Under the pieces are notes generated by a model, which was not told the origin of the DNA, did not search any database, and saw only the letters and a program-made list of their open reading frames with translations. Of a DNA stretch of 64,000 nt, positions 23,415-32,629 are shown in pieces. The stretch covers positions 7,737,575 through 7,801,574 of the forward strand of contig CM066915.1 in the NCBI GenBank assembly GCA_033964015.1, written 5' to 3'. The position numbers and the translations under genes are program-made. Position 1 is the first letter of the stretch; each line of letters opens with the position of its first letter. This stretch comes from Scolanthus callimorphus (Eukaryota; Cnidaria; Anthozoa; Actiniaria; Edwardsiidae).

Positions 23415-25255
23415 TATGCAATGGTGTCGCTTCATACTGGGGCATTAGCTTGCCTGACTTTAGCGCTTATCGAAGCCTATCAAAGGAAATGATTTAAAAG
23501 TATAGCAAAGAATGCAATAGTGTCGCTTCATACTGGGGCATTACTTGCCTGTATGCCTATTTCAGATGCTATATTTTGGTCACGACTTTTGCGCTAACAT
23601 ATCAAAGTAATGCTTTAAAAGTTTATGCGAAAATGCAACTATAGTGTCGCTTCATACTTGGGCATTAACTTGCCTGTATGCCTATTTCAGATGCTATATT
23701 TTGGTCAAGACTGTTGCGCTAACATATCAAAGTAATGCTAGTTAAACGTTTATGAAAAAAATGCAATTATAGTGTCGCTTCATACTGGGGCATTAACTTG
23801 CCTGTATGCCTATTTGAGATGCTATATTTTGGTCACTACGTTTGCGCTAACATATCAAAGTAATGCTTTAGAAGTTTATGCAAAAATGCAACTATAGTGT
23901 CGCTTCATACTGGGGCATTAACTTGCCTGTATGCCTATTTCAGATGCTATATTTGGTCACGACTTTTGCGCTGACATACCAAAGTAATACTTTAAAAGTT
24001 TATGCAAAAATGCAATTATAGTGTCGCTTCATACTGGGGCATTAACTTGCTTGTATGCCTATTTCAGATGCTATATTTTGGTCACGACTTTTGCGCTAAC
24101 ATATCAAAGTTATGCTTTAAAAAAGTTTATGCAAAAATGCAATTATAGTGTCGCTTCATACTGGGGCATTAACTTGCCTGTATGCCTATTTCAGATGCTA
24201 TATTTTGGTCAAGACTGTTGCGCTAACATATCAAAGTAATGCTAGTTAAACGTTTATGAAAAAAATGCAATTATAGTGTCGCTTCATACTGGGGCATTAA
24301 CTTGCCTGTATGCCTATTTCAGATGCTATATTTTGGTCACGACGTTTGCGCTAACATATCAAAGTAATGCTTTAGAAGTTTATGCAAAAATGCAGCTATA
24401 GTGTCGCTTCATACTGGGGCAGTAACTTGCCTGTATGCCTATTTCAGATGCTCATATTTTGGTAAGACTTTTGCGCTGACATACCAAAGTAATACTTTAA
24501 AAGTTTATGCAAAAATGCAATTATAGTGTCGCTTCATACTGGGGCATTAACTTGCCTGTATGCCTATTTCAGATGCTATATTTTGGTCACGACTTTTGCG
24601 CTAACATATCAAAGTAATGCTTTAAAAAAGTTTATGCAAAAATGCAATTATAGTGTCGCTTCATACTGGGGCATTAACTTGCCTGTATGCTTATTTCAGA
24701 TGCTATATTTTGGTCACGACTTTTGCGCTAACATATCAAAGTAATGCTTTAAAAGTTTATGCGAAAATGCAACTATAGTGTCGCTTCATACTTGGGCATT
24801 AACTTGCCTGTATGCCTATTTCAGATGCTATATTTTGGTCAAGACTGTTGCGCTAACATATCAAAGTAATGCTAGTTAAACGTTTATAAAAAAAATGCAC
24901 TATAGTGTCGCTTCATACTGGGGCATTAACTTGCCTGTATGCCTATTTCAGATGCTCTATTTGGTCACGACTTTTGCGTTAACAGTCATATCAATGTAAT
25001 GCTTTAAAAGTTTATGCAAAAATGCAATTATAGTGTCGCTTCATGCTGGGGCATTAACTTGCCTGTATGCCTATTTCAGATGCTATATTTTGGTCACGAC
25101 TTTTGCGCTAACAGTCATATCAAAGTAATGCTTTAAAAGTTTATGCGAAAATGCAATTATAGTGTCGCTTCATATTGGGGCATTAGCTTGCCTGTTTGAC
25201 AATTTTAGATGCTATATTTTTGGTCAAAACATTTGCGCTGACATACCAAAGTAAT
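23415..25255 (+). repeat. 126-bp satellite array with four-unit higher-order periodicity
   Basis: About fifteen units, each with GTGTCGCTTCATACTGGGGC, then TTGCCTGTATGCCTATTTCA, then TTGCGCTAACATATCAAAG. Variant GCTAGTTAAACG occurs at 23737, 24241 and 24871, spacings of 504 and 630 bp (four and five units). Variant GACATACCAAAGTAATACTT recurs about 507 bp apart. The two 72-codon frames at 24021 and 24526 (505 bp apart) are products of this periodicity, not genes. Confidence 0.92.
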
Positions 25256-25259
25256 AACT

Positions 25260-26000
25260 TGAAAACAAGATGTACATTAGGTTGATTACGGCTTTTGCGC
25301 TACGAAGTATGGCGATATATCAGTTACGCTCTCGACAGCTATCCTTTAATCCCCTTATACTATCCTTCAACAGTTTCTTTGTCTTGATACATTTGGTATC
25401 CTGTAGTTTGGTGCTCTGAGAGCACCAAAACAGTCGGGGGTCTCAGCATAAAGCTCCTCATGTTGTAACAAAAAAAATGAATGTAACACATCAACTCACA
25501 AGTATAGCCTACTCAAACTCTTTCCTTTTTGTTGTTCGCATAATTATGAAATCCAAAGTGCAAAAAAACAAAATTTCAAAACACTTTGTGATTATTTGTA
25601 CTTATACTTTCAACTAGACCATTTATTTGTACTTTATCAGTATTGTGATTCAAACATGCCTCCCTTTTAGACATCGAACCAAGCTTCCTGTGGTGTCTTG
25701 TCTGCCTTGTTTCCAGGTTCTTGACCATGAAAAACACAGTGGAAAATGTGCATATCATCGTTTCTCGAGTGTATCTGAGTTCTGGTTGATTTTAAGTTTT
25801 CTAGGCCAATAAAAATATAGAAAAACTTACTGGAATTCCAAATATGGTATGCAGATATTTCGTTATAAGGAAGTTGGAGAAAGTCGACACTTTTTCAAGG
25901 GAACTATTTTGATATGTTATTCCAAAGCAGGATCTCACCTTATAGTGGGTAAGGGGGCTATGCTCATTTTTCTGTTGGTAGTTTTTCGTTTACTTTTACT
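25260..26000. other. Gene-free stretch
   Basis: AT-rich, with a short perfect palindrome GGTGCTCTGAGAGCACC at about 25411-25427. No coding sequence seen. Confidence 0.4.
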
Positions 26001-26004
26001 TTAA

Positions 26005-26434
26005 GGGAGCATTCATTATTTATGTCAGGGGGTGGGCTGGCAATTATTAAGGGGGACCATGTTAAATTTGGCACGTTCAAGTAGAGGGTCACCAGAAAAT
26101 ATGAAAACAAGTGTGAGGATTCATCTACGTTTTATGACAGCAACGACGTTAATTAAATATATGGATACAAGAGGTTACACACCTGTAAAATTACAACAAA
26201 CTGTTTATGCACACATCAGGAAATGTCTTAAAAATACTGGTTGTTGTCTACTTGGTATCTAGATGTCTCAACATTTCTTCCTCATCTAAAGGGGGGAGGG
26301 GGCTATCATTATTATAAAAATTGCCTAAAGGGGTTTTGAGGTATTTATTGATACTTAGAGGGGGGTCAAATTTTTTGGGGGCTGAATGAAAAATCTTGCC
26401 AGCCCACCCCCTGGCATAAATAATGAATGCTCCC
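26005..26434. mobile_element. MITE, 430 bp, related ends to the 712-bp MITE
   Basis: Terminal inverted repeats of about 38 bp begin GGGAGCATTCATTATTTATG and continue into GTGGGCTGGCAA, with one internal mismatch. Flanks are TAA on the left and TAC on the right, consistent with a decayed 3-bp duplication. The block GCATTCATTAT is shared with the MITE at 21888, so both belong to one group. Confidence 0.85.
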
Positions 26435-27610
26435 TACCAGAACAAGGCTTAAAACTGGATTTAAACCATTGCTCACTGGAGTTCCAGTAAATCCCCCTAC
26501 AATGAGATATACTTAGATATATTTTTTATTCGGAACTGTAAGAAATAATAATGATTTACATTGGCAAAACTCCAATAAATATAAAAAAAGTACATTAATT
26601 TTTGCCTAATTTTGATCGTTTAATTTCACTTATTTGTTCAAAGAGGGGGTTCGAAGGCTTGTCATGATGGAGTGATTTTACAAAGTAGTTCTCCTTGTTC
26701 TGTTTTGGTCACCCATACAAAATTTTGCTATGTTTTCGGATATTTTCTATTAATTTTAGTAACATTATTCTTGTGATGCATCCAAGGGGGCCATTTGACA
26801 TAAATTGATTTTGGTTTTGATTTCTATGGTATGGAAGAGTTCATATAGTTGGGTAGGATAAAATTGCTCTTCCATTTCAGTTCTTTATTCAGTTCTTTGT
26901 TCCTTGAATGACCTGCTTTGTCTCCCGTTTTCCATCCATAGGTCATGGAAGGACATTGGAAATCCTGGAGGGATGAGGGGAGGGGGTCTCCTCTCAACAC
27001 CCTTCTTTGTGGAGGGATATTTTTTGGAAATGTGTGGTTCCATATTATCCATACCCTCCTACGAAGGGATTGGAAATGCCGTCAATTTACCTGATCTTTT
27101 CCATACAAATACTGTTTTTTTTCTTTGGAAATTACATAGAGGGGGTAAGGATATTTTTTGGAAACACGATTATGATTATGATTTTTATACTACAGTACAG
27201 ATTTTTAAGGGTTTTTTTTTCTGACTTTTCTGACTAGGATTCTGTTAGGGGTAGTTAGGAAACTCAGTATTATTAAGCAACTCTTTCCAAGGAAAAAAAA
27301 TCTTCAGATGTTTAGGTTTTGCCAGATTTCTAGGATTCTGTAATGGGAAGTTATGTTTCTCTGGGGTTAAAATACATGTCCACAATACACAGCTCTTCAA
27401 ATTCTATTTGTCCAACAAGCACCCCCACCCAACTGATATGAGTGAGTGCTCGACCTTGACTTTTTTGATCACTAGTCCCATCAGGACAAGTAGCACAGAA
27501 ACGTTACTTGCCTTAGCCAACTGGCTTATCAATTATCTATACTATTATAATCGGGTTGTCTGCGCAAACGTTTCTGATTGGCTAAATCGTCCGCACTCAC
27601 TCCGCTTGGC
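26435..27610. other. Gene-free stretch
   Basis: AT-rich with several GGGGG tracts (26950-27145). No domain recognised in open frames at 26904-27237. Confidence 0.4.
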
Positions 27611-27617
27611 CAGCTGT

Positions 27618-28370
27618 GTCGCCAAACGAAGTTCACAAACCTGCAGAGAAGGTGGAAATCTCGACAGTGAGAGTGTTTTGGTTGGAAAAGATTCACCCTG
27701 GGCTAAGTTCTAATTCAAGCGATTTCTTAAGCGAGGGACAAAGCTGCCATCGCCGCCACTTGAAATCTCCCACACCACAGGCACAGAAACTAAAAAATAA
27801 TTCAGTTCGCACAGCCGAAACCACCATAGCCATCTAAACCTAAATGGTTCTGTCACAGATTACTTGCAGGAATGTGCAGGATAATTATTATTCGAAAGCT
27901 TTAAGCTGAGAAAAATTTTCATTCAAGTTTGAACAAACGTACACCGCCGTACACCGCCTTGCTTTCTGGAAGCACGCTAAGGCGAAATGCCACAAAGCCA
28001 TGAATAATATTTTCTAAGTATAAATCCTGACGCTGTATCGCAAAACGAAGGACACAAACCAGAAGAGAAGGAGGAAATCTCTCCAGTGGGCATATTTTTG
28101 TTGGAAAAGATTCACCTTTGGCTAAGTTCTAATTCAAGCGATTTTTTCAGCGAGGGACAAAGCCGCCATCGCGGCCATGTTGAAGTCTCCCACATAAACT
28201 AAAAAGAACACAGTTCCCTTAGCCGATAGCACCATAGACATTCAAACCTAAATGGTTCTATTACAGATTACTTACATTTGTGTGTAGGGATAATTCTAAT
28301 TCGAGAAAGATTTGAGCTGAGAAAAATTTCATTCAAGTTTGAACAAACTTACACCTGGCACTGCCTACAG
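27618..28370 (+). repeat. Tandem duplication, about 419-bp period
   Basis: 27618-27960 and 28035-28370 are diverged copies, matching at GTTGGAAAAGATTCACC, GCTAAGTTCTAATTCAAGCG, AACCTAAATGGTTCT and TTTGAACAAAC. The open frame over copy 1 is not conserved in copy 2, so it is not a gene. Confidence 0.8.
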
Positions 28371-28654
28371 AGCGCGCGCTAAGTCATGAATGATATTCTC
28401 TAAATATTCCTATGATAAACTGAGAAATTTCTTAGAACAGTTTAACTTTGCCTGTTTCTTCTCTCGTGCCTTACTGATAAGCATTATACAAACAATTTCG
28501 AAGTCAAATGTTTTTCTGTAATAGGCTGCGTTTTTAATTTTAGCGGGTTCTTAGACAGATTTGAGAACCGGACTGACTCACCAAGACACACACACACAAA
28601 AAGGAAGGTCATTAGTAATGTAAATCAGCAGTTTATGGAAGGGGGAACTTAGGT

Positions 28655-28705
28655 TGGGTCTTCTAGCGTCACGAAGTGACGGGCGGTTTTCTTGTAGTCC
28701 ATTAT
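28655..28705 (-). repeat. Helitron-like 3' end (hairpin plus CTAG)
   Basis: Read on the minus strand: hairpin GTCAC-TTC-GTGAC followed at once by GCTAG. The same sequence recurs at 54067-54105 in the same orientation, with the same AACAAGAAAAC-like context. A hairpin just before CTRR is the mark of Helitron 3' ends. No body was identified. Confidence 0.5.
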
Positions 28706-28922
28706 AGTCTAGTTTTGGTCATTTCTAAATGCTGCTGTCCCCTCTGGCGACCATGACTCATAGCGCAAAAACAATAGAGTGTTTTGATATGACGTCATAG
28801 TGAAATAGGGCAATTATTGTCAGAAATTTGCTATGATATTATTGCATTGTATAAGAATTAGTCGTTCTGTAAGAGGTATAAACATTGGAGTTCCGCTTTT
28901 AGGCAGTGCCTAAATCTATATA

Positions 28923-29515
28923 TTATGATGATTGATTTTAAATTAGAATGGGAGTAACACTTTTCTAGTGTAATGTCGATATTTTTGTACAGGGGCCGTA
29001 GTCAAAGACGTGACGCAAAACACGAATTGCTACAACAACAACAACAACAACAACAACACATTTATTTATTTACATGGAAAACATTACATGTCAAACTGAA
29101 CATTATATACAACATGAAAAACAAAAAAACATGCGTTGGATATAGTGCTGCCTAGAAAATAACTAACAAGCTAATAGAGCTAGGCAGCAGGGCGATAAGT
29201 ACGATTAAATGAAAAAGTCAGACGAGGCACAAATACAAACAACACAGAACAATAAATGCAATTGAGACGACCAGGACAAAGAAAAAAACATTACGTGTGA
29301 TGACAAGTGATGAAAAAGAAAGCGAAATGGGAGAGACTTATATGAATTTAGAAAATTGGATTGGATAGAAAACTTAAATTTGTTTAGGTTAAGAGATTTG
29401 AATGATCATTGATGCTATTCCAGATTATTGCTCGAATATTAAATTTACCATAATTAGTACGAATTGAAGGCAGAGAATAGCTTGACCTTGAGGCCAGCCT
29501 AGTATTGCATTGTAT
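28923..29515. repeat. Right flank of the 9.2-kb insertion (repeat B, copy 1; truncated non-LTR 3' end)
   Basis: About 590 bp, highly similar to 29650-30228, including sequence beyond the CAA microsatellite. On the minus strand it is the 3' end of a non-LTR element ending in (TTG)n. Shared flanking sequence on both sides shows segmental tandem duplication rather than two retro-insertions. Confidence 0.8.
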
Positions 29516-29649
29516 TGAAATGAAGTGTTGTGGTACTTTTCGCTCGCTAAAATTTCTCATCCTGTTTTGACCGCTCTCCTACAAATTCAAAATGATTTAC
29601 CGATTTATTGCAGTAAAAATTATCATTGACAAACTACAGCAAGTTTTTA
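29516..29649 (+). repeat. Repeat A, copy 2 (empty site)
   Basis: Nearly identical to 19557-19690 but continuing directly into repeat B at TTTTTATGATGATTG. It therefore records the uninterrupted target. Confidence 0.85.
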
Positions 29650-29752
29650 TGATGATTGATTTTAAATTAGAATGGAAGTGACACTTTTCTAATGTAATGT
29701 CGAAATTTTTGTGCAAGGGCCGTAGTCAAAGACGTGACACAAAACACGAATT

Positions 29753-29783
<31 letters not shown>

Positions 29784-30640
29784 ATTTCTTTATTTACATG
29801 TCAACACTGAACATTATATACAACATGAAAAACGAAAAACATGCGTTGGATATGGTGCTGCCTAGAAAATAACTAACAAGCTAATCGAGCTAGGCAGCAG
29901 GGCGATAAGTACGATTAAATGAAAAAGTCAGACGAGGCACAAATACAAACAACACAGAACAATAAATGCAATTGAGACGACCAGGACAAAGAAAAAACAT
30001 TACGTGTGATGACAAGTGATGAAAAAGAAAGCGAAATGGGAGAGACTAATATGAATTTAAAAATTGGATTGGATAGAAAACTTAAATTTGTTTAGGTTAA
30101 GAGATTTGAATGATCATTGATGCTATTCCAGATTATTGCTCCTTAGAAACGAATATTAAATTTACCATAATTAGTACGAATTGAAGGCAGAGAATAGCTT
30201 GACCTTGAGGCCAGCCTAGTATTGTATTTGTGCCTTGTTCTAACGCTTGAAAAAAAGTCATCACAAAGGGAAGGTAATATACTTGCATTGAATTTATACA
30301 TAAATATAGAATTACAATAGGAAACTATATCACAGAATCTGAGAATATTTAGTTCTTTGAATATAGGAGGAGTGTTCAGTATATGAAGAAAATGTAATAA
30401 TCCTCACAATAAGCGGTTTCAAGGTTGTTGGATAGGTATTCCCCCCAAACTAAAATAGCATAAATTAAAAACGGATAAATAAGAGAGTAATAGAGTTGCA
30501 AAAGGATATTCTGAGGGACATAGTGGCGGAGTTTAGATAATATTCCAATACCCCTAGATTTTTTCTTAGACAACTTACTTATGTGCTCTTTTCAAGTAGG
30601 GTGGGAATCTAAGGTATTCGATGTTAGATTTTTGTTTGAT
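29650..30640 (-). pseudogene. Non-LTR retrotransposon RT, 3' part with microsatellite tail
   Basis: Minus-strand translation gives KKKSRGIGILSKLRHYVP and YYSLIYPFLIYAILVWGE (end of the RT domain), then after a frameshift YNTRLASRSSYSLPSIRTNY and GKFNIRSIIWN, the standard C-terminus of CR1/Rex-like ORF2. The 3' end runs into (TTG)n on this strand (29750-29782 as CAA). The RT core with the catalytic Asp residues is missing upstream. The 3' part is duplicated at 28923-29515. Confidence 0.8.
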
Positions 30641-30649
30641 TGGCTTCTG

Positions 30650-31300
30650 GTTTATTGTAATAGATAGAGAGCTTGATAACTTCTGTTGAGGTGGATGAAA
30701 AATTGCCAAATTTGCCGAAAATCTTGCCGAGCGAACTGCTCGAACTGCGCGAACTGCTGTGTTGTAAATTGTTCAAGATTTATCCAAATTTCCCTACCTG
30801 TAAACTTGTTTCAGCATGAAGTAGAGCTCCACTGGAGTTGCTTTCGAATTTCTTGCTCTCCAAGTGGCAAATTTATTTGTTCATCAACGTCAAGCTCTCA
30901 ACTTGCAGTTCATGGAGCTCAATTTTATTGTTGGCTTCACTTCTCGTAAACTTTACACGGGAGAACAACATCCTTTTTTATTTCAAATAACACAATGAGT
31001 CGTCTTTTTCCTTGAAATTACGATGAGTTCACATGGACACTGGTCTTCGGTCGCACGTGCGAAAACGAAGACAAAAAATGAGTATGAGTTATAAACCTAC
31101 AAATATGAAACATACTGCTGCTTGTTTGGGTAAGAGGCCATATTTCTCCAGATAATTTACTTTTTTGTGAGCCGTCGGCTGCTGCGAACTTCCCATACAT
31201 TATCTTTATTATAGTGAAATGTCATATTTAAGTCCCCATGATTCTTTAGCAAACCACTGACAGATGTACTGGTAACAAAATAATAATCATAATAAATAAT
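30650..31300. other. Gene-free stretch
   Basis: A short run of GCGAACTGCTCGAACTGCGC-type repeats at about 30728-30760. Nothing else supported. Confidence 0.4.
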
Positions 31301-31361
31301 GGGTTACGCAAATCGGATTCCACTAGGTGGGTCTTCTTCCGTTGCGGGGCCTACGGTTTTA

Positions 31362-32443
31362 GCGGAGCTCCAGCGCGGGCCGAAGGCCCGCGCTAGCGGA
31401 GCACCATACCTAAGAGAAAAACGTATAGTATACTATCGAGTTGATTTTTGAACGTCACGGGCATTATGGATCTTTTTGATGGCGTCATTGATGACGTAAG
31501 GGCACGTGACTTCGGTATAGAGTTCCTCATCTTATGGTCTTTGAAAGTTTGTCCAAGTTTGGCTTCTATAGAAGCTACCCTTCGGGAGATATGATTTTTT
31601 CTTTATTTTTCTGGTATTAAACCTATAGCGTACGCCGTCCGTCCGTCCGTCCGTGTAAACATGGGAACCCTGTGGTATACAAAGAAAAAAATATATCTCC
31701 TCAAGGGAACATGCTTAGACAACCATACTTGGGATATTTTGTCTATGCCACAAGGGGGTGCTGTAACCAATACACGTGATGTGACGTCATCGATGACGTC
31801 ATCAGTGATTGAAAAATGAATATCTCGTGAAGGGAAGACTCTAAGACAACCAAACTTTGGTAGTGTAGTCTAGGTCACCAGGTGAGCGAAATGAAGTGGT
31901 CACGTGATATGACGTCATCTATGGTTCAAAAATGAATATCTCATGAAAGAAAGACTCTAAAACAACCAAACCTGGGTAGTGTAGTCTAGGTCACCAGATG
32001 AGCGAAATAAAGTGGTCACGTGATGTGACGTCATCGATGACGTCATCTATGCTTGAAAAATCAATATCTCGTGAAGGGAAGACTCTAAAACAACCAAACT
32101 TTGGTAGTGTAGTCTAGGCCACCAGATAAGCGAAATGGGGTGGTCACGTGATCTGACGTCATCGATGACGTCATCTATGCTTCAAAAATGAATATCTCAT
32201 GAAAGGAAGACTCTAAAACAACCAAACTTGGGTAGTGTAGTCTAGGTCACCAGATGAGCGAAATAAAGTGGTCACGTGATGTGACGTCATCGATGACGTC
32301 ATCTATGCTTAAAAATGAATATCACGTGAAGGGAAGACTCTAAAACAACCATATAAACCATGTACACATGGGAATCCCTTTCATTCACATAGAAAATTTT
32401 ATAACCAGGAGCTCCGCTTTTAGCCAGTGGCTAAATCTATATA
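31362..32443. mobile_element. Non-autonomous element with 128-bp tandem core, copy 2 (inverted)
   Basis: 1082 bp flanked by TTA (31359-31361, 32444-32446). It has the same parts as the element at 5385-7211 in reverse order: GCGGAGCTCC, hairpin GCGCGGGCC-GAA-GGCCCGCGC, conserved unique segment, CCGT simple repeat (31637-31653), 128-bp units, and GGAGCTCCGC with hairpin TTTAGCC-AGT-GGCTAAA and TCTATATA. It interrupts a SINE whose parts lie on either side. Confidence 0.88.
31770..32330. repeat. 128-bp tandem array, five units
   Basis: Palindrome starts at 31782, 31910 (half only), 32026, 32154 and 32282. Spacings are 128 bp except 116 bp where the second half-palindrome is lost. It is homologous to the array at 5470-6790 on the opposite strand. 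Confidence 0.92.
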
Positions 32444-32446
32444 TTA

Positions 32447-32622
32447 CGTCTTTATCCGAGAAGACGTGAAGGTTTAACAATTCGCAGATGTTAGAGCAAA
32501 GGCAGCACCTTCTCCTCAATTATTTAGAAAAGACCCTGAGTGTTGGTCTAGCTAGGGCTTGAACTCCCCAACTCCCTCACAGCAGCCCGGCGCTCTACAA
32601 ACTGCGATAATCGGCCGGCGGT
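32447..32622 (-). repeat. tRNA-derived SINE, head part
   Basis: On the minus strand it starts GCCGGCCGATTATCGCAG, with an A-box-like TTTGTAGAGCGCCGGGC and a B-box-like GAGTTCAAGCCC, as in a degenerate tRNA promoter. The body continues to GATAAAGACG, where copy 2 of the 128-bp-repeat element is inserted. The tail (ACCGTAGGCCCCGCAACGG on the minus strand) resumes at 31358-31335. It is not a functional tRNA: the fold is disrupted. Confidence 0.7.
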
Positions 32623-32629
32623 ATAGGTT

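Larger units (their letters stand above)
19691..28922. mobile_element. Inferred 9.2-kb element with the same ends as the 128-bp-repeat family
   Basis: The left end is GCGGAACTCCTG then GGAGCCCCATAG, a diverged R-end. The right end is GGAGTTCCGC, hairpin TTTAGGC-AGT-GCCTAAA and TCTATATA. Both 10-bp subterminal repeats carry the same variant (GCGGAACTCC / GGAGTTCCGC, against GCGGAGCTCC in the short copies), so they belong together. TTA flanks both sides. The left flank (19557-19690) and right flank (28923-29515) are joined without interruption at 29516-30228, which acts as the empty site. The interior has MITEs, satellite and duplications but no recognisable protein. Orientation is the same as the 1.1-kb copy at 31362-32443. 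Confidence 0.7.

Noticed and set aside
24021..24744. Two near-identical 72-codon frames (MSLHTGALTCLYAYF...)
   Set aside because: They lie wholly inside the 126-bp satellite and are 505 bp apart because of its higher-order period. Not genes.
30728..30760. Microsatellite-derived Cys-rich frame
   Set aside because: CGAACTG simple repeats give an artificial Cys pattern in one frame.
32447..32622. tRNA gene on the minus strand
   Set aside because: A- and B-box-like motifs are present but there is no cloverleaf, and the sequence continues as a SINE body.
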